41,811 nt of DNA from Bacteroidales bacterium (GTDB taxonomy: Bacteria; Bacteroidota; Bacteroidia; Bacteroidales; UBA932): NCBI GenBank assembly GCA_017513445.1, contig JAFXFS010000008.1, positions 1-41,811 on the forward strand. The letters are read 5' to 3'. The number at the start of each line of letters is the position of its first letter. Position 1 is the first letter of the stretch. Below the pieces are notes generated by a model that had not been told where the DNA came from, did no database searches, and worked only from the letters and a program-made list of their open reading frames with translations. The position numbers and the translations under genes are program-made. This document shows positions 1 through 8,030 of this stretch, in pieces.

Positions 1-94
1 TCTTGTGGATATATTCAATACTACATCCATTCTCAAGCATATGCATATACTTCAACCGTTCTGCATAGCCGTGTTTCTTTCTCTTTTTAGACAT
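1..94 (-). CDS. Transposase OrfA N-terminus (partial), IS3/IS150-like
   Basis: Only the first 31 codons are present, read leftwards from an ATG at 94-92. The peptide starts MSKKRKKHGYAERLKYMHML and goes on with a Cys-Ser-Ile-Glu-Tyr-Ile segment. A short basic start followed by an amphipathic helix of the form AERLKYMHMLENG is what the helix-turn-helix of IS3-family OrfA proteins looks like; OrfA binds the terminal repeats and is normally fused to OrfB by frameshifting. The other end of the window encodes the same residues. The catalytic DDE part is not in view. Partial because of the window edge, not because of a mutation. Confidence 0.65.
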   Translation of the reverse strand, partial: MSKKRKKHGYAERLKYMHMLENGCSIEYIHK

Positions 95-140
95 AACAAA
101 ACCCCGAAAGTTTTTTGTCTAACTTTCGGGGTTCATGTCA
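1..140 (-). mobile_element. 5' end of an IS3-family (IS150-like) insertion sequence, cut by the window edge
   Basis: These 140 bases are the reverse complement of positions 41671-41811, so two copies of one insertion sequence bound the window in inverted orientation. The outer tip (complement of 140 inwards) begins TGACATGAACCCC, like the TG-start, CCCC-containing tips of the IS150 group of the IS3 family. A hairpin with a 12-bp stem (101-112 with 121-132) lies between the tip and the transposase start, a place where IS elements often carry an anti-readthrough structure. The rest of the element is outside the window. Family assignment is inferred from the tip and from the start of OrfA. Confidence 0.8.
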
Positions 141-183
141 AAAAGCAAATTTGTCATCCCTTTTTTTATTCAACCTCTTTTAT
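141..183 (+). repeat. Half terminator and flank, left copy of a direct repeat
   Basis: This 43-base stretch begins where the IS ends. It holds the right arm of a hairpin (TTTGTCATCCC, 150-160) and a seven-T run, but no left arm. Positions 7987-8030 repeat it almost exactly (one substitution in the loop, one extra C, one substitution in the tail), and there the left arm is present and the hairpin complete. The simplest reading is that the IS landed in or beside the loop of a terminator and separated its arms. The terminator would belong to a gene now outside the window. Confidence 0.7.
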
Positions 184-199
184 ACAAAAGCTATATTTT

Positions 200-231
200 C
201 TTGAGAATATTCAAACATTTTCTTATATTTG
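200..231 (+). promoter_or_regulatory. Promoter of the SusC operon (Bacteroides type)
   Basis: TATATTTG at 224-231 matches the Bacteroidota -7 element TAnnTTTG. A weak -33 element (CTTG, 200-203) lies 20 bases upstream. Transcription would start near 238, leaving a leader of about 50 bases before the SusC ATG at 288. No anti-sigma or sensor gene is adjacent, so the sequence gives no direct clue to regulation. Confidence 0.6.
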
Positions 232-287
232 ATATAGATTTATTAGACCACTTAAACTAAAATCAAATAACTTAATTAACAAAATGT

Positions 288-3200
288 ATGAAAAATCTTA
301 AGAGTCTGTTTTTATTGTTAATTATTCTTGTTGTGGGTACTACAACTGCCCAGGCACAGAGTAAGGTAACATTAAACATTTCGAAAGGCAAACTCGAAAA
401 TGTATTGAAGGAGATTGATAAGAACTCCGACTATGAAATACGTTTCGAGAGAAATGACGTCAAAGATTATGAGGCAGGACCTATTGAGGTAAGAGAGGCA
501 TCCATCAAAGATGTGATGGATCTCTGCATCGCTTATGCTCCTACCTTATCTTATTCCATTGATGGCTCTATTGTCACAGTTTCCAAAGGACAACAGAAGG
601 CATCTAAGAACTTAACAGTGAAAGGTATTGTTACCGATGATATCGGAGAGCCACTTGTAGGTGCCTATGTTGTAGTAAAAGGCACCAAGAATGGTGTTAC
701 AGTTGGTTTGGATGGAGATTACACTCTATCAAATGTCCCAGGAAATGCTGTACTACAATTCTCTTTCGTTGGATTTGAAACTTTAGAAATCGCCGTTAAC
801 AACAGAGCCATTGTCAATACACAGATGGTAATGGGTGCTGAAACTTTGGAAAATGTTGTTATTACTGGTTTCCAAAATGTAAAAAAAGAAAACTTCACAG
901 GAGCTTCGGTTAAAGTTCAAGCCGACCAGATTGCTATTAAAGGTCTTAGCGACGTTAGTAGAATGTTGGAAGGTTCAGTAGCCGGTGTATCTATTCAAAA
1001 CGTATCAGGAACTTTCGGTTCTGCACCTAAGGTTAGAGTTAGAGGTTCTACATCAATCAGCGGTGAAAATAAACCTCTATGGGTAATTGATGGTATCATT
1101 CACGAGGATATTGTTAACGTAAGTAACGATGACCTTACAAGTGGAGACCCGGCAACATTGCTTGGTTCTGCTGTTGCAGGTCTTAACTCAAACGACATTG
1201 AGAGTATCGACGTTCTTAAAGATGCTTCGGCTACTGCTCTTTATGGTGCTCGTGCAATGAATGGTGTAATTGTGGTAACAACTAAACGCGGTAAATCAGG
1301 TGTTCCTTCGATTACCTATTCAGGAAACTATACAGTTCAACTCAAACCGACTTACGGAGATTACGACATTATGAATTCAGCAGACCAAATGTCAATTTAT
1401 GCAGAATTGGAGAGAAAAGGTTATCTGAATACGAACATCGTAAACTGGTCAAATTCAGGTGTTTACGGCAAGATGTACAACTTGATTAACACTTATGATG
1501 AAACTACCGGAAAATTTGGTTTGGAAAATACTGTTGAAGCTAGAAAGCAATTCCTAAGTCGCTATGCATATGCTAATACAGATTGGTTTGATGTTCTTTT
1601 CAAAACATCACTTATCAACGAACACTCACTAAGTATCTCTGGTGGTAGTGATAGATCTAAAAGTTATGCCTCTTTAAGTTTCTATAATGATGGAGGTTGG
1701 ACTATTGCAGATGCTGTTAATCGTTATACTGCAAACTTAAGAAATGACTACCAACTCTCTGATAAATTCAGAGTTGGAGTACAGGTTGTAGGATCTGTAA
1801 GACAGCAAAAAGCTCCAGGAACACTTTCTCGTCGTTCTAATGTAGTTGAAGGTAGTTATGATAGAGATTTCGATATTAACCCATTCAGCTATGCATTGAA
1901 TACCAGCCGCGCGATGACTGCATACGACGAAGATGGAAATTTAGAATACTTCACAAGAAACTATGCTCCATTCAACATTATCAATGAACTTCAGAATAAT
2001 GGAATTAGACTTAATGTAATTGACCTTAAGGGACAATTGGAGTCAACCTGGAATATCACTAAAGATTTGAAATGGGACTTCACCGGAGCTCTTCGCTATG
2101 TAAAATCTGACCGTGAACATAGAATTGAAGAGGGTTCTAATATGGCTGAAGCATATAGAGCAGCTGGAAACTCTACAATTAGAAGTAATAATAAGTTCCT
2201 ATATAAAGACCCTGATAATCCTAATGCAGAGGCAATTGTTGTACTACCTTATGGTGGTTTCTATAATAAAAATGAGAACTTACTATTAAGTTATGACTTT
2301 AGAAATAGTTTAAGTTATTCTAAAGAAATTGGTAAGCACTTTATTAACGCATTAGTCGGACAGCAGGTGAAATATGCTGACAGACAAGTGTTTAGTATGA
2401 CAGGTTATGGTTATCAATATGATCAAGGTGGCGTTCCATTTATTGATTATAAGATCCTAAAACAAATGGTCGAAAGTAACTTTGATTACTATGGTATGAC
2501 TGAAAGTTATGACCGTTTTGCTGCCTTCTATGCTAATGCCGATTATACATTTGATAAACGCTATGTATTATCTGGAACTGTTCGTTATGAAGGATCTAAC
2601 AATCTTGGTAGAAGTAGAACAGCAAGATGGCTTCCTACTTGGAATGTCAGTGCAAAATGGAATGTAAACAACGAATCATTTATGGAAGATACAGCCGGAT
2701 GGCTTGACTACTTGGCACTAAGAACTAGTTATGGTCTTACAGCAAGTATGCCTCCTGCCGCTAATGCTTCTGCAATCTTCTATAACACATCTCCAAATCG
2801 TCCATACACTGATGAGTTGGAATCTATCATCCAACTTGAAGATTTGGCCAACTCAGAACTTACCTGGGAAAAGGGTAAAATTTTGAATATTGGTATGGAC
2901 TTCTCTATTTTCAAGAGAAGATTTGATATCGTTCTTGATTACTGGATTCGTAACAGTTATGACTTGATTGGTTCAATCAGAACATCTGGTATTGGTGGAG
3001 AGATGACCAAAGTTGCTAACTACGCCGATATGAAATCAAGTGGTATTGATATAGGTCTGGGTGTTATTCCTGTTAAAGTTGGTGATTTTGAGTGGAAAAT
3101 CAACTTCACTTATGGTTTGAGTAATACAAAGATTACCAACTACAAATCTGAACCAAGAATTTACGACTTAGTTACACCTAATGGTGGAAACATTGAGGGT

Positions 3201-3872
3201 TATCCTGTACGAAGCCTATTCTCAATTGAGTTTGCAGGTCTTGATCCAGAGACAGGTATCCCTACTTTCATAAATGAAAATGGTGAGATCTCAAAAGAGG
3301 TTTATCTACAAAGTACAGATATCGGATACCTTAAATATGAAGGTAGCGTAGAACCAACATATATCGGTGGTATCGGTAATAACTTTAAATATAAGAACCT
3401 TACTTTGAATGTATTCTTCACATTCCAAGGTGGTAATAAGATTAGACTTAATCCTATCTTCAAGACCTCTTATTCAGACTTGGATGCGATGTCTAAAGTA
3501 TTCAATGACAGATGGTTAATACCTGGCGAAGAGGAAATTACAAATGTCCCTTCAATCGTGGATGCTTACATTAAGAGTTCTGAACTAAGTGGTGTATATC
3601 CATTCAACTCATACAACTATTCAGATCAAAGAGTTGCTAAGGGTGACTTTATGAGATTGAAGAATGTATCTTTGACATACACTCTACCACGCAAGACAAT
3701 TGACAAGATTAAGATGTTCAAGTCGTTGTCATTCACATTCGCTGCTACTAACCTTTGTTTGATCTACTCAGACAAGAAGTTAAATGGTCAAGACCCTGAA
3801 TTCTTCAATTCGGGTGGTGTTGCTCAACCATTGCAAAGACAATTTACAATGGCGATGAATGTAGGATTCTAA
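288..3872 (+). CDS. SusC/RagA-family TonB-dependent outer-membrane transporter
   Basis: Outer-membrane barrel that imports a nutrient bound by its SusD partner, powered by TonB. 1194 residues. A signal peptide ends near residue 24 (AQAQ). A secretin/TonB short N-terminal (STN) domain spans about 26-100, a carboxypeptidase-regulatory-like domain about 110-180, and the plug begins near 190 after a TonB-box-like stretch (VVITGF). The SusC signature LKDASATALYGARAMNGVIV is at 310-329, and the protein ends in the aromatic-terminated strand typical of barrels (MNVGF). The STN domain is often linked to anti-sigma regulation in this family, but no sigma/anti-sigma pair lies nearby. The ATG at 288 is chosen because the overlapping ATG at 284 stops after five codons. 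First gene of a four-gene operon. Substrate unknown. Confidence 0.96.
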   Translation: MKNLKSLFLLLIILVVGTTTAQAQSKVTLNISKGKLENVLKEIDKNSDYEIRFERNDVKDYEAGPIEVREASIKDVMDLCIAYAPTLSYSIDGSIVTVSKGQQKASKNLTVKGIVTDDIGEPLVGAYVVVKGTKNGVTVGLDGDYTLSNVPGNAVLQFSFVGFETLEIAVNNRAIVNTQMVMGAETLENVVITGFQNVKKENFTGASVKVQADQIAIKGLSDVSRMLEGSVAGVSIQNVSGTFGSAPKVRVRGSTSISGENKPLWVIDGIIHEDIVNVSNDDLTSGDPATLLGSAVAGLNSNDIESIDVLKDASATALYGARAMNGVIVVTTKRGKSGVPSITYSGNYTVQLKPTYGDYDIMNSADQMSIYAELERKGYLNTNIVNWSNSGVYGKMYNLINTYDETTGKFGLENTVEARKQFLSRYAYANTDWFDVLFKTSLINEHSLSISGGSDRSKSYASLSFYNDGGWTIADAVNRYTANLRNDYQLSDKFRVGVQVVGSVRQQKAPGTLSRRSNVVEGSYDRDFDINPFSYALNTSRAMTAYDEDGNLEYFTRNYAPFNIINELQNNGIRLNVIDLKGQLESTWNITKDLKWDFTGALRYVKSDREHRIEEGSNMAEAYRAAGNSTIRSNNKFLYKDPDNPNAEAIVVLPYGGFYNKNENLLLSYDFRNSLSYSKEIGKHFINALVGQQVKYADRQVFSMTGYGYQYDQGGVPFIDYKILKQMVESNFDYYGMTESYDRFAAFYANADYTFDKRYVLSGTVRYEGSNNLGRSRTARWLPTWNVSAKWNVNNESFMEDTAGWLDYLALRTSYGLTASMPPAANASAIFYNTSPNRPYTDELESIIQLEDLANSELTWEKGKILNIGMDFSIFKRRFDIVLDYWIRNSYDLIGSIRTSGIGGEMTKVANYADMKSSGIDIGLGVIPVKVGDFEWKINFTYGLSNTKITNYKSEPRIYDLVTPNGGNIEGYPVRSLFSIEFAGLDPETGIPTFINENGEISKEVYLQSTDIGYLKYEGSVEPTYIGGIGNNFKYKNLTLNVFFTFQGGNKIRLNPIFKTSYSDLDAMSKVFNDRWLIPGEEEITNVPSIVDAYIKSSELSGVYPFNSYNYSDQRVAKGDFMRLKNVSLTYTLPRKTIDKIKMFKSLSFTFAATNLCLIYSDKKLNGQDPEFFNSGGVAQPLQRQFTMAMNVGF

Positions 3873-3889
3873 ATTTTTAACCATTAAAA

Positions 3890-5506
3890 ATGAAAAAGAT
3901 TCTTATGAAACACAATATTATTAAAGTAATAGGTTCGCTCATTGTAGGTTTGACTCTTCTAACCTCTTGTAATGAGTTTTTGGATAAAACTCCGGACAAC
4001 AGAACAGAGATTGACTCAGTAGAGAAGGTCGCTCAACTCGTTGCCGGTTCGTATCCTCGTGCGAGTTATGCTGCAATGCTAGAGGCTCGTTGCGACAATA
4101 TCACAGATAAAGGTATAGGTCAAGAGAATAATACCAATACCTTTGCATTCTACTGGAGAGATCTACTTGAGACATCTCAAGATACTCCTGACTACTTCTG
4201 GCAAAGATGTTACTATTCAATAGCCGGTGTAAACCACGCAATTGAAGCTGCTGAACTTTTGGATGCAGCAGATCAAGAGAGAGTTTCACCATACATTGCT
4301 GAAGCACATATTGTTCGTGCATTCTCTCACTTCCTTATAGCAACAACTTTTTCAAAATATTTCGACACTGAAAATCAAAATACAAATCCAGGTATTCCTT
4401 ACGTAACTGAACCTGAAACAGTTGTAATTAAACAATATGAAAGAGGAACTGTTCAGTCAATTAAGGAAAATATTGAAAAAGATTTAACAAAAGGTTTGTC
4501 AATGCTAGGAACTGATGCAGTTTACGAGGTGCCTCGTTATCACTTTAACTACAAAGCAGCTCACGCATTTGCATCAAGATTTTACCTTTATAATGGCGAA
4601 TGGGAGAAGGTTATTCAACACTCTTCTAACATTATTCCTATTCCATCTGAGTTAATGGAAAATGGTAACATTGCTTCAACAGATGCTGCTAATGTTTATG
4701 CTGATAACAACTTCCAACCTTGGACTTCTACCTATTTGACAGTTCCATCTTCAAATGATATCAAGGCATTCTATACTGATGGCTCTAACCCATCTAACCT
4801 TCTTCTAACAGAGATGTCTTCAAGACTTTCAAGATATGCAAATACTTGGAGATATGGTGTTGATGGTGCTTTACGTGATGAGATTTACAAAGCTACACCA
4901 ACCGGATCTAAATTTGGATATAGAATTTACAGCTCTTCAAGTACTCACTATTATGTTCCAAAATTCAGAGAGCACTTTGTAAGAACAAGTATCAATGCCA
5001 CAACCGGTACTATTTACACCATCTTCCCATATTTCAGAAATGAAGAGGTACTACTAAATAGAGCTGAGGCCTATGCAATGCTAGGTCAATATCAGAATGC
5101 AATTAATGACCTTAATGTCTTTGCACGCAAATTGACTTCATCTTACGACGAAGAGAGTCACGTTTTGACTGAGACTAAGATTCTTAACCACTACAAAGGA
5201 GCTATTGCTAACGCTGAATATTTCATCAATAAATATGGAGCTTATGACTCTGCAAGTTGGGAAGATATTAAGAAAGCTATCATTCTTTGTATTGTTGATT
5301 TTAGAAACCAAGAGTTCAAATGGGAAGGTCTGAGATATTATGATATGATCAGATACAAGATTCCATCAGTACATACAAATCATGCAGGAGTTACCAACAC
5401 ATTATATCCTGGTGATGATAGATGGACACTTCAAATTCCAGAAACTGCAAAACTTTCAGGAGTTGAATTAAACCCTAGAACTAATCTTTTGAGTCCTGAA
5501 TGGTAA
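3890..5506 (+). CDS. SusD/RagB-family nutrient-binding outer-membrane lipoprotein
   Basis: Surface lipoprotein that caps the SusC channel and captures ligand. 538 residues. The signal sequence ends in LLTSC with the lipid-anchored Cys at 27. The following N-terminal FLDKTP segment and the helical TPR-like middle (residues RAEAYAMLGQYQNAINDLN) are typical of RagB/SusD proteins, and the C-terminal LNPRTNL stretch matches the usual family ending. It starts 17 bases after susC stops and is clearly co-transcribed. A second in-frame ATG at 3905 would still leave a workable signal peptide, so the exact start is open. Ligand specificity cannot be read from the sequence. Confidence 0.95.
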   Translation: MKKILMKHNIIKVIGSLIVGLTLLTSCNEFLDKTPDNRTEIDSVEKVAQLVAGSYPRASYAAMLEARCDNITDKGIGQENNTNTFAFYWRDLLETSQDTPDYFWQRCYYSIAGVNHAIEAAELLDAADQERVSPYIAEAHIVRAFSHFLIATTFSKYFDTENQNTNPGIPYVTEPETVVIKQYERGTVQSIKENIEKDLTKGLSMLGTDAVYEVPRYHFNYKAAHAFASRFYLYNGEWEKVIQHSSNIIPIPSELMENGNIASTDAANVYADNNFQPWTSTYLTVPSSNDIKAFYTDGSNPSNLLLTEMSSRLSRYANTWRYGVDGALRDEIYKATPTGSKFGYRIYSSSSTHYYVPKFREHFVRTSINATTGTIYTIFPYFRNEEVLLNRAEAYAMLGQYQNAINDLNVFARKLTSSYDEESHVLTETKILNHYKGAIANAEYFINKYGAYDSASWEDIKKAIILCIVDFRNQEFKWEGLRYYDMIRYKIPSVHTNHAGVTNTLYPGDDRWTLQIPETAKLSGVELNPRTNLLSPEW

Positions 5507-5524
5507 CATTTAAAATTTACTACA

Positions 5525-6463
5525 ATGAAGAATTTAAGAATAGATAAATTATTTCTGATTTTATTTGCTCTCTCTGTAGCAGTTGCCACAACATCTTGCT
5601 ATCAGGAAGAGGATCTAAATATGAATAAAGAGATTATTGGTTTGGGTGGAGAAGATATAGCACAGAATGAAATAGATCAGTGGCTCTACACAAACTTTGT
5701 ACAACCATACAATATTGAGGTCAAATATAAATGGGATCAATTTGATGCCGACCTTACATATACTTTGGTACCTCCAAGAGAAGATGTGGTAATTCCTATT
5801 ATGAGCTGTATAAAACAGGCCTGGATTGATCCATACGAAGCGATAGCAGGTTCTACTTTCGTAAAAAAATACTGCCCTAAAAAGTATGTATTGGTAGGAA
5901 GTCCTCGCTACAATTCAAGCGGTACAATCACAACCGGTGAAGCTGAAGGTGGTAGAAAAATCACTATTTATCGTGTAAACTGGTATGAATCTAATGATAA
6001 AGAACTAATCCAGACTATGATGAAGACAGTTCACCACGAGTTTGCTCACACATTGCACCAAACTATCAGATATTCAGAAGAATATATGAATATCACACCT
6101 GGTGGATATACCTCTTCCTGGACAAATGTTGAGGCAGAAGAGGCACAAAAACTTGGATACATCAGTCCATATGCTTGTGCATCTCCTGATGAAGATTTTG
6201 TTGAAATGATTGCTCGTATCCTAGTTTACGGAAAAGAAAATTTTGACAACTACGTAGATGAAGCTCTTGCAATCTACAACGACCCTGCTCGAAACTCAGG
6301 TATGGCTTATGACCCAGCTGATGCCTTAAGACAAAAAGAGGCAATCATCATTACCTATTTGAAAGATGTTTGGGGTATTGACCTATACGATCCAGCTCCA
6401 GGTGTTAAAGGTTTAGAGACCTTGGTTCAAGAGGCAATTAATTCAATTTGTTCACAAGAATAA
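5525..6463 (+). CDS. Putative zinc metallopeptidase lipoprotein of the SusCD operon
   Basis: Predicted surface lipoprotein with a zinc-peptidase fold. 312 residues. Lipobox ATTSC with Cys at 25. The zinc motif HEFAH (171-175) is the gluzincin/metzincin-type HExxH, and a Glu/Asp-rich helix at about 222-227 (DEDFVE) is a plausible source of the third ligand. This matches the Bacteroidota family annotated as putative zinc-binding metallopeptidase (Peptidase_Mx1-like), which commonly sits behind SusCD pairs together with DUF4302 proteins. It begins 18 bases after susD ends. Inference: the operon handles a protein or peptide ligand, or trims a host-derived one. Catalysis has not been shown for most of the family. 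Confidence 0.85.
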   Translation: MKNLRIDKLFLILFALSVAVATTSCYQEEDLNMNKEIIGLGGEDIAQNEIDQWLYTNFVQPYNIEVKYKWDQFDADLTYTLVPPREDVVIPIMSCIKQAWIDPYEAIAGSTFVKKYCPKKYVLVGSPRYNSSGTITTGEAEGGRKITIYRVNWYESNDKELIQTMMKTVHHEFAHTLHQTIRYSEEYMNITPGGYTSSWTNVEAEEAQKLGYISPYACASPDEDFVEMIARILVYGKENFDNYVDEALAIYNDPARNSGMAYDPADALRQKEAIIITYLKDVWGIDLYDPAPGVKGLETLVQEAINSICSQE

Positions 6464-6480
6464 CCTAAAAGATAGTAATT

Positions 6481-7956
6481 ATGAAAAATAAATTTTTATT
6501 CGCTTTAATGGCTGTATTTGCTTTAGTAGCTTGTACGCCTGAAAATTACTCAGTCTTTGAGGAGAGTCCTGATGAAAGAGTTGCTAAAGTATTGAAAGAG
6601 TATGAATCAATCCTATTAGGAAGTGAAAACGGATGGATTCTGACTCTTGAAACAGGCACCTCTGGTGCATACAACCACTGGGTAAAATTCCTTCCAAATA
6701 ATCGTATCCAAATGCTTTCGGACGCAGAGGGAACCTCACTATCTCGCTTTCAGGGATCATCAAGCGTTATTTATGAGAGTAGTTATCGCTTAAAGTCTGT
6801 AACAACTCCTATTTTGATGTTTGACACATATAACTATATCCATATGCTTGCCGACCCTAATCCTGCCATTAACGGTGGTGATAGCGGAGAGGGTTTGGTT
6901 ACTGACTTTGAGTTTTCATTGGGTAAATATTCTAAAGAGACTAAAACATTAACTCTTAAGGGTAGATACAATAAGTCAAGAGCAACTATGAGAGAGTGTA
7001 CAGCAGAGGAATTGACTGCTATACAATCAGGTTGTTTCAAAACTATCCATACAAACTTTATTGACTACATATCTGAGAACTACAAATATCCAGTTGTTAA
7101 GTTGAATGACAAGAAGGTGGATATTGAACTATCTTCTCGTACAGCTGCTCTAAAGTTTATCAATGAGAATGATGAGATTGAAACTTCATCTTCTAGTGGA
7201 TATTTGGATCTAACTGGAGCAAAAAGTGATGTTATAAGTAGTCTATTCTTCTTGGATCCACTTACTTATTATGACATTAATATTGATGCCATTAGATATG
7301 ATAGTGGCAAAATGTTTGTCCAATTGGAAGATGGTTCTAAAGTGGAAATTGTTGAGAATGGATTCCCTGCCCTTCCTCTAAGATTTGGTTACAAACAAGA
7401 CTATACATCGATTAGAACTCAACCAGACAACATTGAGGGCTCACTTGATGAAAGATTCTTGACAAATGTTTATAATGCGGCCAACAAATCAATCAATGGT
7501 AATGGTGGTAGATCTCTAGTCTATATGAATGTAGCTTTCCAAAAGAATGCAACTTCTGGACTTGAAGAGATGAAATTAGTAGTTCGTTATAAAAATACCG
7601 CAGGTAGTCAATATAATGCAACTTGGATATTCCAGTTCACAAAGAATCCTGATGGAACTATTACATTCACCGACAGAGACCAAACCGGTAGTAGTAATGA
7701 GAGAGGTCAAGAACCATACGTAAAATTGATTCCAGACTACTTCTGTACCTTTGAATATGACGGTTACTCGACTTCATCAAAGACAGGAACCTGGGATCAA
7801 AACAAAGCACGTGTAACAAAGGTTACACCTCACACATTCAAACTTGACTGGGCTGAGAATAAGACTCCTGGTTTAAGTTCTAGTTTAGGTGGTTTCTATC
7901 CAACAGAAGAGGCTCACTTAGCAGAATTTGGAGTACTATGCGGTATTCTTAACTAA
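6481..7956 (+). CDS. DUF4302-type lipoprotein, last gene of the SusCD operon
   Basis: 491-residue predicted surface lipoprotein with lipobox FALVAC (Cys 18). After the anchor comes the pattern ERVAKVLKEYESILLGSENGW, then a long beta-rich, Tyr/Asn-rich body without enzyme motifs. This start pattern and the operon position fit the DUF4302 family, whose members accompany SusC, SusD and the Mx1-like peptidase in gut Bacteroidota. Function is unknown; by analogy it may be an accessory ligand-binding protein on the cell surface. It begins 17 bases after the peptidase gene and is followed by a strong terminator. Confidence 0.8.
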   Translation: MKNKFLFALMAVFALVACTPENYSVFEESPDERVAKVLKEYESILLGSENGWILTLETGTSGAYNHWVKFLPNNRIQMLSDAEGTSLSRFQGSSSVIYESSYRLKSVTTPILMFDTYNYIHMLADPNPAINGGDSGEGLVTDFEFSLGKYSKETKTLTLKGRYNKSRATMRECTAEELTAIQSGCFKTIHTNFIDYISENYKYPVVKLNDKKVDIELSSRTAALKFINENDEIETSSSSGYLDLTGAKSDVISSLFFLDPLTYYDINIDAIRYDSGKMFVQLEDGSKVEIVENGFPALPLRFGYKQDYTSIRTQPDNIEGSLDERFLTNVYNAANKSINGNGGRSLVYMNVAFQKNATSGLEEMKLVVRYKNTAGSQYNATWIFQFTKNPDGTITFTDRDQTGSSNERGQEPYVKLIPDYFCTFEYDGYSTSSKTGTWDQNKARVTKVTPHTFKLDWAENKTPGLSSSLGGFYPTEEAHLAEFGVLCGILN

Positions 7957-7975
7957 GAGTAATATTAAAATGATT

Positions 7976-8014
7976 GGGGATGACAAAAAAGTAAATTTGT
8001 CATCCCCTTTTTTT
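7976..8014 (+). terminator. Rho-independent terminator after the SusCD operon
   Basis: Perfect 12-bp stem GGGGATGACAAA (7976-7987) with TTTGTCATCCCC (7996-8007), an 8-base loop and seven T. It lies between convergent genes and could also slow transcripts from the opposite strand, though the T run on that side is poor. Its right half and the following 16 bases recur at 150-183. Confidence 0.9.
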
Positions 8015-8030
8015 ATTCAGCCTCTTTTAT
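7987..8030 (+). repeat. Right copy of the direct repeat bracketing the SusCD operon
   Basis: Nearly identical to 141-183, including bases beyond the hairpin (attcagcctcttttat here, attcaacctcttttat at the left copy). The two copies are in direct orientation and enclose the whole 7.8-kb operon. The likeness beyond the terminator suggests duplication of the locus end rather than chance hairpin similarity. Confidence 0.7.

Noticed and set aside
244-258. AGACCACTTAAACTA upstream of susC, found again on the minus strand at about 27079-27093
   Set aside because: A shared 15-mer is within chance for a 42-kb AT-rich window and the surrounding bases differ.
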